A stretch of DNA of 37,601 bases from Calditrichales bacterium (GTDB taxonomy: Bacteria > Calditrichota > Calditrichia > Calditrichales > J004), in NCBI GenBank assembly GCA_015493745.1, contig WGCN01000158.1:1-37601 (forward strand), given 5' to 3'. A model generated the notes under the pieces. The model was given only the letters and a program-made list of their open reading frames with translations. It searched no databases and was not told where the DNA came from. Below are positions 1 through 9,310 of this stretch, piece after piece. A program made the translations under genes and the position numbers. Position 1 is the stretch's first letter, and each line of letters opens with the position of its first letter.

Positions 1-1
1 G

Positions 2-3000
2 TTGAGCGGCCGTGACACGGTCTTTATTTTATTTAGCGCCACCGATGTTAACAGCGGTTTGGATTTATTAAAACGGGACACGCTCACCTTTCTGTTGCAG
101 GAACGTTCACGCCTGCGCGTGTTAAGCGCCATCAGCGCGCCCCGGGGCGCGACGGACGGCTTTGTTTCCACCGGTCAAAAATTCGTACTGAAAACGGAAG
201 TGCGCAACGAAGGTGAAGCGGCCATTGACGGCAGCGGCACCCTGCGACTGGAAGCTTCCGGCGGATTACTGTTTGCCGCCACGGGTACGACCCGGCTTGA
301 GCATAACAGCATACGCGCCGCCGTATATCTTGATACGGTCATTGCGCCTGTCTCCGGAACAACCGGATGGCTGAGGGCGCGCATTGCCGCCGGTGAAACC
401 CCGTTGGATATGAACAGTCTGGATACGGCCCTGGTTGTCGGCGCCACGGACAGCAACAGTGTTATCCTGCAAAAGCGGGCCGATCTGTCGCTGCGTTTTA
501 TCATGCCCGACGCGGTGAAAGACAGTCTGATCCGGGCTACCGACCAATCCTTTGAGCTGCACGCCCTGGTCAGCAACAGCGGCGAAGCGGCCGTGGATAC
601 CAGCGGCGGCCGTCATCAGGTTAGGCTGGATATTTCGGGGACGGGCATGACCTTTGTCAATGGCGACCGGGCGGATAAATTTTTCAGCCTGAACGATACC
701 ATCCGCTGGCAGGTGCAAACCTCCTCTTCGGAGTTGAACGCCCCCTTTAGCGTGGCGGTGATTTCCGCGCCGCTGGACGTCAATGAGGAGGTCAATGCCT
801 TCCGTACGGTTGCTTCCGGGGTGGATTCGCTTATCTTAAGCGCGCGGCAGATCAATGATATTAACCTGACCACCTCCTTTGAAAACAACGTGCCCCTGGA
901 AGGGGATACATTGATCGTCTCCACCGATCAGGATTCCATTCTGGTACAGGCGAATGTGATTTTTGACCGGCAGTTGGATAAAAATAAAAAGGTGGTGCTG
1001 ACCCTCCCGGCCGGATACACATCCCAGGATGGTAACCTGACCCGCTTTGTCTCCGATGATTCCAGTCAGGTACAGGTGAAATGGTATATCAAGTCCAAGA
1101 GCCTGGCCGGAAACGCTCCGGATACGTTGCACATCCTGGCCAGCGGCGTCAGCACGGAAAACGGCAATCTGCTGCTGCAGGTGGCGGAAGAAAGGTATAT
1201 CCGCACCGTGCCCAAGGCCACCCTTTCCCTGAGCGTGCGCGTGGACGCCCCCCTGGGCGCCCTGGACAGCACCGTCTCCCTGGGGCAGGCTTTCCGTCTG
1301 CGTGGGGTGGTGCAGAACCTGGAGGGCGCTTCGCCTGTTTCCGGAAGCGGCGTGGCCGAGCTGAATTTTGACAACACCTATTTCAGTCTGATCGATTCAT
1401 CGGAAGTCGGCCTGGATAACAATCCTCAACGTACTTTTACCGTGGGGCAGCCCTTCTTCTGGTGGATACGTGCCGAGCAGACCACGCCGGGCGTTAACAG
1501 CATTGTGGAGCTGACCGCGCTGGTTCAAAAGGCCCTGCGTCAACAACGCCGGCGGGAGGTGCGCGATGTGGAGATGGTGGACGCCAAAGGCAATCCTGTT
1601 CCGTCCACAGCCGCCGGGAACAAGGAACAGCCGCCCGGAACGGTCGCGGAAAAACCGACCGCCACGGCGGTGGGCAGCGATCTGGTTGTGCGGCTAACGG
1701 AAGTACCCCTGGATGCCAACAGCGGTCAGGAAGCGGCGGTATCCAATACCAGCGATCTGCAAACCATGCGCGTGGAAAATCCGGCCACCATCGCCATTGG
1801 CGATATTGAAAGCCCGGCCACGGTCAGCACGGGGCAGACCTTTAGCGTAACGGTGCATGCCGGGGCCATGAGCGCCAACCTGGAAAACCCGCAGGCCATC
1901 GTGTTGCTGCCGGAAAGTTTTGAGCCATCCAGCTTTGTGCTGCCGGTGAACGCCACCACGCAAACGGCGGTGTTTGCCATCAATGTGCCGGCGGATTATA
2001 ACGGCCCGGAAACCGACAGTCTGCGTTTTGTGCTGGTGGGCATCGATAACAACACCAATGAGGTAACGGCGCGCAGCGAGGAGAAAAAGGTAGGGCTCAC
2101 CTTCCAGCGTCGCCCCAATCTGGTTATTAAATCCAGCATTGTCGCTCCGCAATCGGCGGCCCAGGGTATTTTATCCTTCGGCCAAAAAATCGAGTTGCGG
2201 GTCTGGGTGGAAAACAGCGCCAACGAGGGCGCCCTTTCCTACGCGGATATTACCGGAGAAGGCGTGATTGCCGTGGATTCCGCGTTGATAGCCGCGGATG
2301 GCTTTACGCTTGCGGAGGGCAGCGCCGCCGAACAGACCTTCAGCGGATTGGGTGAGGCCGAAGCCTTGCGCTGGGTGTTGCGCGCCCCGCAGGTTGAAAA
2401 AACCTATAATATTCAGTTTGCCATTAAAAGCCGTCCCAATGATGTGAACAGTCTGACGCCGGTCGACGTGAATGTCTCACAGACATCGCATCCGGTGCGG
2501 GTGAAGCAGAAGGAGATCACCGTCACCATGATCGACAGTCTGGTCGGTGGCGGCGGACTGATCCGGGGACAAACCAATCTGCCCATGCTGGCCTTTAATG
2601 TTTCCAACGAGGGTTATGGCGACAGCTTGTTCGTCAACGGGCTGACCATGGGGATATACGGTTCAAACGGAGTTATCTCCGATGAAAACCTTTTGAGCCC
2701 GGAAAGCCTGGTTAAGCTGTTTAATCGTTTCCGTATCGTAAACTATAAGCGCTTCCTTGAACTACAAAAAACAACGGGCGGCGAGCCGCAAACCCTGGCC
2801 GAAGTAACGGTGGACGCTTCCATGGGCAATCCGCTGGAACTGCTTTTTAATCAGGTGGAAAAACTCAGCATAGACCCCGACACCTCCGAAACGCTGGTGG
2901 TGCTGGCCGACCTGCAAAGCGACGCGCGCAGCCTCAGTTTCCGTGCCGTGCTCAACCAGCTCAACGCCTACGATGTGTCCGATACCATCGCCCTGGCCCT

Positions 3001-3385
3001 GCTGGATAAAAACGGCAATGACTTTGATCCCGGCAACCAGGAAGAGGCGGCGGTGTTGACGGTAATCCCGGATAATCCGGAAGAGGCCTTCAGCACCTAT
3101 CCCAACCCCTTTGGCCGCCGGCAGGCCTATGCCCGGATAAATTTTTACCTGACGGAAAACGCCGATGTGGACATACGCATCTTTACCCTGTTGGGTGAAC
3201 TGGTCTGGCACCGTCAGGAAAGCAACCTGCCGGGCAACCGTAACTACAATCATATTACATGGAACGGTAAAAACGACAAGGGACAAACCGTGCTGAACGG
3301 CGTGTATATCTGTACGATCCAAATTTCGCCGACCGGCGGCGGCCCGGCCAAGCGTTATATTACCAAAGTGGCCTATATAAAATAG
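2..3385 (+). CDS. Large secreted repeat protein with T9SS-type C-terminal sorting/FlgD-Ig-like domain (5'-truncated by the window edge)
   Basis: Long ORF open at the window start. Recurrent motif 'AP.(G/A)A.D...STGQ.F.L...V.N.G.A...GSG' roughly every 200-300 aa. C-terminus 'FSTYPNPFGRRQAYARINFYLTENADVDIRIFTLLGELVW...WNGKNDKGQTVLNGVYICTIQ...' is typical of a T9SS type A sorting domain. Confidence 0.85.
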   Translation: MSGRDTVFILFSATDVNSGLDLLKRDTLTFLLQERSRLRVLSAISAPRGATDGFVSTGQKFVLKTEVRNEGEAAIDGSGTLRLEASGGLLFAATGTTRLEHNSIRAAVYLDTVIAPVSGTTGWLRARIAAGETPLDMNSLDTALVVGATDSNSVILQKRADLSLRFIMPDAVKDSLIRATDQSFELHALVSNSGEAAVDTSGGRHQVRLDISGTGMTFVNGDRADKFFSLNDTIRWQVQTSSSELNAPFSVAVISAPLDVNEEVNAFRTVASGVDSLILSARQINDINLTTSFENNVPLEGDTLIVSTDQDSILVQANVIFDRQLDKNKKVVLTLPAGYTSQDGNLTRFVSDDSSQVQVKWYIKSKSLAGNAPDTLHILASGVSTENGNLLLQVAEERYIRTVPKATLSLSVRVDAPLGALDSTVSLGQAFRLRGVVQNLEGASPVSGSGVAELNFDNTYFSLIDSSEVGLDNNPQRTFTVGQPFFWWIRAEQTTPGVNSIVELTALVQKALRQQRRREVRDVEMVDAKGNPVPSTAAGNKEQPPGTVAEKPTATAVGSDLVVRLTEVPLDANSGQEAAVSNTSDLQTMRVENPATIAIGDIESPATVSTGQTFSVTVHAGAMSANLENPQAIVLLPESFEPSSFVLPVNATTQTAVFAINVPADYNGPETDSLRFVLVGIDNNTNEVTARSEEKKVGLTFQRRPNLVIKSSIVAPQSAAQGILSFGQKIELRVWVENSANEGALSYADITGEGVIAVDSALIAADGFTLAEGSAAEQTFSGLGEAEALRWVLRAPQVEKTYNIQFAIKSRPNDVNSLTPVDVNVSQTSHPVRVKQKEITVTMIDSLVGGGGLIRGQTNLPMLAFNVSNEGYGDSLFVNGLTMGIYGSNGVISDENLLSPESLVKLFNRFRIVNYKRFLELQKTTGGEPQTLAEVTVDASMGNPLELLFNQVEKLSIDPDTSETLVVLADLQSDARSLSFRAVLNQLNAYDVSDTIALALLDKNGNDFDPGNQEEAAVLTVIPDNPEEAFSTYPNPFGRRQAYARINFYLTENADVDIRIFTLLGELVWHRQESNLPGNRNYNHITWNGKNDKGQTVLNGVYICTIQISPTGGGPAKRYITKVAYIK

Positions 3386-3394
3386 GGTGAGACG

Positions 3395-5302
3395 ATGAAT
3401 AAAATGTTGAAAAACTTACTGATAATAATGTTGGCGTACGGAATGTTTGGCGCCGTTATGGCCCAGGAGGGCGAAGGTGGCACGGAGAGTGTGTTTAAGC
3501 TGGGTTTTGGGGCCCGGGCCCTGGGACTGGGGCAGGCCTATACGGCCATGGCTAACGATCCCACGGCGGTTTTCTGGAATCCGGCCGGGCTGGAGGGCAT
3601 CAACCGGCAAAGCGCTACTTTTTTTCACACGACACTTTTTACCTCCACCCAGTATGATTTTTTGGGCTATGCCTATCCCACGCTGGACTTGGGAACCTTC
3701 GGCTTTGGCATTGCCCGGCTGGGCATTTCGGATATCCAGGAACGGGATATCAACAATGTACCGCTGGGTAAGTTCTCCCATGATCAATACCGGGTTTATT
3801 TTTCCTATGCCAAGACCCTGTTCTGGAATCTGACGCCGGGTATTTCGGTACGATGGATACGCAACGGGTGGAACAACCTGGAAGAGGGCGATTTGACGGC
3901 CACCGGTATCGCCGCTGATTTCGGCCTGATGTACCGGCCCGACTGGATCGGCAACGCCTTTATACAGGACTGGTCCTTTGGCCTGAACGTGAAAAATGTG
4001 TTTGCCCCGCAACTGCGCGCAGGTAACTTGCTGGATGAGTATCCCCTAAACGCCCGGCTGGGTATCATGAAGAAAGTACGCTTCAGCGGGGGAACGGCCA
4101 TCAATATCCTGATGGATATCGACTATTCACAAAAAAGATCGCTCTTGTTTCATGCCGGTACAGAGTATAACTTCCAAAATCTCGGCAAAGTGCGCGTCGG
4201 TTATGACGGTCAGGCCCTCTCATTTGGCGCCGGGGTAGAGTACAGCAATTTCCAGATCGACTATGGTTACAGCGGCAGCGCCTACAATGATGTTTTTACG
4301 CCCACCCACCGTTTGTCGGTTTCCGTTAATTTCGGCATTACCCGTGACGATATGTTCCGTCTGGCCGAACTAAAGCGCATTGAGGAAGAAAACCGCATCA
4401 AGAAGGAAATACGGGAAGCGGACAAACGCGATTTTGTGGCCAGGCACTTGAAACAGGCCGATGAATATTTTGGCGAAGGGAAATACCTGGACGCCATCGT
4501 GGAGTATCAGCAAGTGATCAGCATGGATCCGTTTCACAAACGGGCCGGGGTGATGCTGGATTCATCCAATGCCCTGTTGGCGCGTGACTTTAACAAGCGG
4601 CAGTCGCTGGCGGTAAAAGAGGCACTGGATAAAGACCGGGCCGCCAACGACAGCATGTTCGTTCAGGAGCATTTTGAAAAGGGCCGCCTGCTGCTGGATA
4701 AAAAGCAGTTTGTGGAGGCGATGATCGAGTTTAATATCGCTTTGGAACGGGATCCTGAAAATCAAATCCTTAAAAACTCGATTGCCACGACGAAACGCCG
4801 AATAAGTGAAGAGGTCGGCAGCCTGGTGGCCAAAAGCCGGGAGCAGTTTAAAAACCAGAACTATGCCGAAGCCCTGCGTTTACTGGGAGATGCCCGTTTG
4901 CTGGGGGCGGATAACAGTCAGTTGCAAAACGAGATCGAAACCCTGGCCACGCGCATTCGGGTACAGGAGAACATCCAAAAGGGCCTGATGTTGTATGATG
5001 CCGGAGAATATCAACAGTCGCTCGATATTCTTTCCAAGGCGTTGGAATTGGATCCGCAAAACGAGCTGATTCGCCAGTATTATGAAAAATCAAAGCTGGA
5101 AACCATCAGCGGTCAGGATGAGATGGATCCGGAAACCGAGAAGAAATATCTGCGCGGCGTGGAAAGCTTCCTGAATGGTAACTACCGGGAAGCCATTCAG
5201 ATTTGGGAAGAGATACTGAAAGATCATCCCTATAACAAACGGGTGCTCAAGGGGATCAGCAACGCGCGTGAGCGTATGAAAAATACCAAGGCGTCAAAAT
5301 AA
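3395..5302 (+). CDS. PorV/UPF0164-like outer-membrane beta-barrel protein fused to C-terminal TPR repeats
   Basis: Signal peptide, then 'FKLGFGARALGLGQAYTAMANDPTAVFWNPAGLEGI' (PorV/UPF0164 hallmark), barrel region, then TPR-like repeats ('AIVEYQQVISMDPFHKRA', 'AMIEFNIALERDPENQ', 'SLDILSKALELDPQNELI', 'AIQIWEEILKDHPYNKRVL'). Confidence 0.85.
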   Translation: MNKMLKNLLIIMLAYGMFGAVMAQEGEGGTESVFKLGFGARALGLGQAYTAMANDPTAVFWNPAGLEGINRQSATFFHTTLFTSTQYDFLGYAYPTLDLGTFGFGIARLGISDIQERDINNVPLGKFSHDQYRVYFSYAKTLFWNLTPGISVRWIRNGWNNLEEGDLTATGIAADFGLMYRPDWIGNAFIQDWSFGLNVKNVFAPQLRAGNLLDEYPLNARLGIMKKVRFSGGTAINILMDIDYSQKRSLLFHAGTEYNFQNLGKVRVGYDGQALSFGAGVEYSNFQIDYGYSGSAYNDVFTPTHRLSVSVNFGITRDDMFRLAELKRIEEENRIKKEIREADKRDFVARHLKQADEYFGEGKYLDAIVEYQQVISMDPFHKRAGVMLDSSNALLARDFNKRQSLAVKEALDKDRAANDSMFVQEHFEKGRLLLDKKQFVEAMIEFNIALERDPENQILKNSIATTKRRISEEVGSLVAKSREQFKNQNYAEALRLLGDARLLGADNSQLQNEIETLATRIRVQENIQKGLMLYDAGEYQQSLDILSKALELDPQNELIRQYYEKSKLETISGQDEMDPETEKKYLRGVESFLNGNYREAIQIWEEILKDHPYNKRVLKGISNARERMKNTKASK

Positions 5303-5314
5303 ACGGATTTTGTC

Positions 5315-8300
5315 ATGTTTAAAAATGTCAAAAAAGAAGAGATAACCATACCGGCTCAAATGAGCTATCTGATACAGATACGTGAATTCATTGAGCATAT
5401 AGGTAAACGTTATCGCTTCTCCGACAAGGTCATCAACTCCTTTAAGCTGGTGGTGGATGAAGCCTGTACCAATGTGATCCGTCATGGTTACCGCGATATC
5501 AAGAACGGTGAAATTCAACTGAAGGCCATCATCCGGCGTATGAGCCTGACCATCGTTATTATCGACCAGGGCATCAGTTACGATCCGCGCCAGGCCAACA
5601 CACCCGATCTGGCCAAATATGTGGATATCGGTAAAAAAGGTGGTCTGGGTATTTTGATGATGCGCAAGCTGATGGATGATATCCATTATGCGGTCACCGA
5701 GCGGGGTAATGAATTCCGGCTCACGAAATATCGCGAGCAGTCCTCGGGAAGCAAAGTCAATCAACTATGGCACACGCTGACCATGCGTGCCAAGTACTCG
5801 CTGGTTTCGGCCCTGTTGATTACGGGTATCATTTCCGCCATATTCAGTGTTTTTTTGTTTAACCTGTCCGATGATGTACGTGACGAGGCGCTGGTTACGG
5901 CGGCCAGTAATGCTAAAACACTGGCGGACAATTCCATCGATGATTTTATCAGAGACCAATATATTCCGCTTTTTGAAAAAACACGTTCTCTTAAACAAAA
6001 TCACCCCGACTTGATAAACGAAGCCTTTATTGTGGATGTCAATGGCCGGGTCATCGCCCGCAGTACCCTGGTCAAGGATACGCCTTTGAAGCGCATCTAT
6101 ACCCTGCCCGACAGCGGAGTGGTCGTCGATACGGTGAATAACAGCGTGGTGTTGCATTATGCCCTGAACGATACCATGATGATCTACGATGTGTACAGTG
6201 AAATCCGCGAAAGTATTTCGGGTCGGGGCGCTTTGCTGGGGGTGGCGCACATCTGGGTACGGGATAGCACCATTGAAAAGATTATTCACCAGCGGCGCAT
6301 GATATTACTGATCGTTCTGCTTATTTTGCTCATTGTGGGCTATGTGGGTTCCTTTTTATTGGTTACCCAGGTGCTTAAATCCTTTCATAGCCTGGCAGAT
6401 TGGGTGCGCCAGGTGGTGCGCGGCAAGGTGGATCAGGACGAGATTGATATCGACGCCTCCGATGAGATAGGTGAAATCGCCCAGGCCTTTAATGAAATGA
6501 CCCAGAAGTTCCATGCCGCCCAGGTAAACCTGATGGAGCAGCAAAAACTGCAAAAGGAACTCCAGGTGGCGCAGGAAATCCAGCAAATGTTGTTGCCCAG
6601 CGATTTCCCCAGCGTGGAAGGCTTTGATATCGGCTCTTATTATGAAGCGGCCAAGGAAGTGGGCGGCGATCTTTTTGACTTTGTGGAGGTGGATGAGGAG
6701 TCCGTGGGCATCATCGTGGCCGACGTGTCGGGTAAGGGGGTTCCCGGATCGCTGATTATGACCATGATCCGTACTGCCTTGCGTCTGGAGTCCCGGGGCA
6801 ATAAAAACCCGGCCGATGTGCTGGCCAAGGTTAACCGTTTTGTTACCGACGACATGAGACGCGGCATGTTTGTGACCATGTTTTATGTGATTCTCGATTC
6901 CCGTAACCGGGTGATCCATTACGCCAGCGCCGGGCACAATCCGATGATTTTATTCCGTTCGTCGGCGAAGCAGACATACTATCTTAACCCCTCGGGATTT
7001 CCGGTGGGTATACAACTCCCCGATTTAAAACTTTTTGACAATAAAATACAAACCGATTCCATACGGTTGCGCGAAGACGATATCCTGGTGCTCTACACGG
7101 ACGGTATTACCGAGGCCATGAACCATCAGCGGGAGTTATACCGGGAAGAGCGCTTTCTGGAATCGATTCGTAACAACGGCCATCTGGATGTTTCCGAATT
7201 TGTGAAAAGCATCAAGGATGATCTGAAAAACTTTACCGGTGGCGCGCAGCAAAACGATGATATCACCTTTGTGGCCATCAAGGAAAAAATGATGTCCGGT
7301 GAGGTGATCTATAAAACCCACAAACAGATGGTGGAGCTTATCGAGCAGGGCTACCGGGTAAAGGATGCCTGTGAGAAGCTGAATATTTCGCAATACCAGT
7401 ATTACAAATATAAAAATATCGTGGATGAAGGCGGCCTGGAAGCCTTAAGGTCTTTTCTGGACGGGCAGGACTACATCGAGAAGAAACATCTCTCCATCGA
7501 GATGAAGGCCAAGATATTCGATATTATTCGCGAGAACCCCAAGCTGGGGCCGAAAAGCATCGCCAAACTGCTCAATACCGAGAAGTACGGCTTTGTGAAA
7601 ATAGAAGAGCGGCGTATCTATAACGAATTGATCAAGCTCAGGCTTAATACCTATGCCTTGAGAAAACGCTTCCTGGAAAAAGGCAAGAATAAACGTCTCA
7701 AGCAACCGGGAACACCTCTGCTGACACTGGACGGTAAGGTCATTCTCGATTTTGAATCCTCCGAAGGGGAAATCGAAAAGCGCACGGGAGCAACCGCCAA
7801 GCCGCCAATGCCGTCACACAACCTGCCGCGGGAAGAAGAGAAAAAAACTTTTGTGCGCATAATTAAGAGCGCGCCCGCAGAGGGGACGAAAAAGGACACG
7901 CCGAAAGCGGTTGCTGTTGCTCCGGCTGAAAAGGCGGAAGGCACGGAAACAAAAACCGTTGCCGCGGAGGAAACTGCGGTTGCCGTTAAGGCGGAACAGA
8001 CGCCAACCCCGCAAGAATTGAGTACCCGGGTGGCGGAGAAAAGTGATGCCGGGCTGATAGAGATGTTCTATAATGCCTGCCGTGATGACTTTGAGGCCCT
8101 GAAAAAACACAATGGGGAATTAATAGAAAATACCAATAATACCGACACTTTAAGAAAAATGAATTTAATCCTGAAAATTGTGACAAAAAATCCGATATTG
8201 AAAAAAATGCCGGAGCTTTCACAGTTGATGCAACAGGGACAACAAGCTATCGAATTTTTACAGTCACACTCCTCCTCGATGGATAACAAAGCATTGAGGC

Positions 8301-8530
8301 AGCGCACAGAAAGCGTGTTGAAATTCTTGGAAAAAGAAAATATATTAAAAGCTGGCCATAGTATACTGGAACAGGTAAATTCTCTGGCCCTGTTACATAA
8401 AAAATGGGAATTGAATCCGGCTCAAACGGCAAAAGCCACTTCACTGGCGGATGTTCGTAAAAAAATCGCGCGTAAAAATATTGTAAAAAATAAAGCGCTA
8501 CTTAAAGAAAAGCCGAAGAAGGACAAATAA
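5315..8530 (+). CDS. Multidomain regulator: RsbW-like HATPase - TM sensor - HAMP - SpoIIE/PP2C phosphatase - tandem HTH - charged tail
   Basis: N-term 'VVDEACTNVIRHGYR...GKKGGLGILMMRKLMDD' (anti-sigma HATPase); two TM segments flanking an extracytoplasmic domain; HAMP; 'QEIQQMLLPSDFPSVEGFDIGSYYEAAKEVGGDLFDF...ADVSGKGVPGSL...YTDGITEAMN...QNDDITFVAIK' (SpoIIE); then HTH 'VKDACEKLNISQYQYYKYKNIVDEGGLEALRSF' and wHTH 'IIRENPKLGPKSIAKLLNTEKYGF'. Confidence 0.9.
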   Translation: MFKNVKKEEITIPAQMSYLIQIREFIEHIGKRYRFSDKVINSFKLVVDEACTNVIRHGYRDIKNGEIQLKAIIRRMSLTIVIIDQGISYDPRQANTPDLAKYVDIGKKGGLGILMMRKLMDDIHYAVTERGNEFRLTKYREQSSGSKVNQLWHTLTMRAKYSLVSALLITGIISAIFSVFLFNLSDDVRDEALVTAASNAKTLADNSIDDFIRDQYIPLFEKTRSLKQNHPDLINEAFIVDVNGRVIARSTLVKDTPLKRIYTLPDSGVVVDTVNNSVVLHYALNDTMMIYDVYSEIRESISGRGALLGVAHIWVRDSTIEKIIHQRRMILLIVLLILLIVGYVGSFLLVTQVLKSFHSLADWVRQVVRGKVDQDEIDIDASDEIGEIAQAFNEMTQKFHAAQVNLMEQQKLQKELQVAQEIQQMLLPSDFPSVEGFDIGSYYEAAKEVGGDLFDFVEVDEESVGIIVADVSGKGVPGSLIMTMIRTALRLESRGNKNPADVLAKVNRFVTDDMRRGMFVTMFYVILDSRNRVIHYASAGHNPMILFRSSAKQTYYLNPSGFPVGIQLPDLKLFDNKIQTDSIRLREDDILVLYTDGITEAMNHQRELYREERFLESIRNNGHLDVSEFVKSIKDDLKNFTGGAQQNDDITFVAIKEKMMSGEVIYKTHKQMVELIEQGYRVKDACEKLNISQYQYYKYKNIVDEGGLEALRSFLDGQDYIEKKHLSIEMKAKIFDIIRENPKLGPKSIAKLLNTEKYGFVKIEERRIYNELIKLRLNTYALRKRFLEKGKNKRLKQPGTPLLTLDGKVILDFESSEGEIEKRTGATAKPPMPSHNLPREEEKKTFVRIIKSAPAEGTKKDTPKAVAVAPAEKAEGTETKTVAAEETAVAVKAEQTPTPQELSTRVAEKSDAGLIEMFYNACRDDFEALKKHNGELIENTNNTDTLRKMNLILKIVTKNPILKKMPELSQLMQQGQQAIEFLQSHSSSMDNKALRQRTESVLKFLEKENILKAGHSILEQVNSLALLHKKWELNPAQTAKATSLADVRKKIARKNIVKNKALLKEKPKKDK

Positions 8531-8555
8531 CGCTCTTTCCCTTAAGGAGGATTGA

Positions 8556-9251
8556 ATGGAAGGCATTCAGGTTTCAACTGAAGTCAGTGGTGGAAGAAAT
8601 CACATCTCGATTATAAAAGTTGGGGGGTATATTGATACAACAACGTCATCCGAGCTGGAGCGTGCCCTCAATTCTCTGCTGAAACAGGGACGGTTTTTTA
8701 TCATAGTGGATTTGGGTAATGTGGACTATATCAGCTCCGCCGGCTGGGGGATTTTTATCAGTGAAATAAAGTCGATTCGTGAAAACGGCGGCGATCTGAA
8801 GCTGGTGCGCATGGTGCCCGATGTGTATGAGATTTTTGAACTGCTGGAATTTCATCATATCCTCGATGTTTATGACAAGGTGGAAGACGCGGTAAATAAG
8901 TTTGAAAGTTCCGAAGCGGCCGGAGAACCGGTGGCCAAGGAGATATCCCTGCCCAAGGCCGATGAGCCGGTGGAGGAAGTGGTCGCCGCTCCCCGCCCCG
9001 CTACCGAGCCGGTAACCAGCGATGTGGTGGAAACAACCCAGCAGATCAGCTTAAATGACATGACCCTGCAGGATAAAATAAAAAATATCGTAAAAGAAAA
9101 TCCAGAGTTCGGCAGCCTGAAAATTAAACGTGAATTAAATACGGCACGATACGGATTTACACGTATCGGTTGGTTTGCCGTTCGCTCGGAACTGGCCAAG
9201 TTAAAACTGAACAAGCGTAATAAGCGCTATGAGTTTGCCACATCCGCATAA
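8556..9251 (+). CDS. STAS-domain (anti-sigma factor antagonist-like) protein with C-terminal winged-HTH-like domain
   Basis: 'IIKVGGYIDTTTSSELERALNSLL...FIIVDLGNVDYISSAGWGIFISEIKSIRENGGDLKLVRM' is STAS. C-term 'LQDKIKNIVKENPEFGSLKIKRELNTARYGFTRIG' resembles the wHTH of the preceding CDS. Strong RBS AAGGAGG at 8544-8550. Confidence 0.9.
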   Translation: MEGIQVSTEVSGGRNHISIIKVGGYIDTTTSSELERALNSLLKQGRFFIIVDLGNVDYISSAGWGIFISEIKSIRENGGDLKLVRMVPDVYEIFELLEFHHILDVYDKVEDAVNKFESSEAAGEPVAKEISLPKADEPVEEVVAAPRPATEPVTSDVVETTQQISLNDMTLQDKIKNIVKENPEFGSLKIKRELNTARYGFTRIGWFAVRSELAKLKLNKRNKRYEFATSA

Positions 9252-9282
9252 ATTTATTTGAACTGTTTCCCTGTTTTAATGT

Positions 9283-9310
9283 AAAATCCCGTTATTACAA
9301 CGGGATTTTT
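9283..9310 (+). terminator. Intrinsic terminator / hairpin directly abutting the next start codon
   Basis: AAAATCCCGTT (9283-9293), loop ATTAC, AACGGGATTTTT (9299-9310): perfect 11-bp stem plus T-tract. ATG of the next gene is at 9311. Confidence 0.8.

Noticed and set aside
7290-7670. Transposase / insertion sequence inside the phosphatase gene
   Set aside because: Only HTH modules are present, in frame, with no DDE catalytic core or terminal inverted repeats; a domesticated DNA-binding domain fits better.
175-8444. Numerous antisense and out-of-frame ORFs in the ORF track (e.g. 175..576 -, 1694..2152 -, 6356..6937 -)
   Set aside because: They lie opposite or within well-supported long CDSs, have atypical composition and show no recognisable domains.
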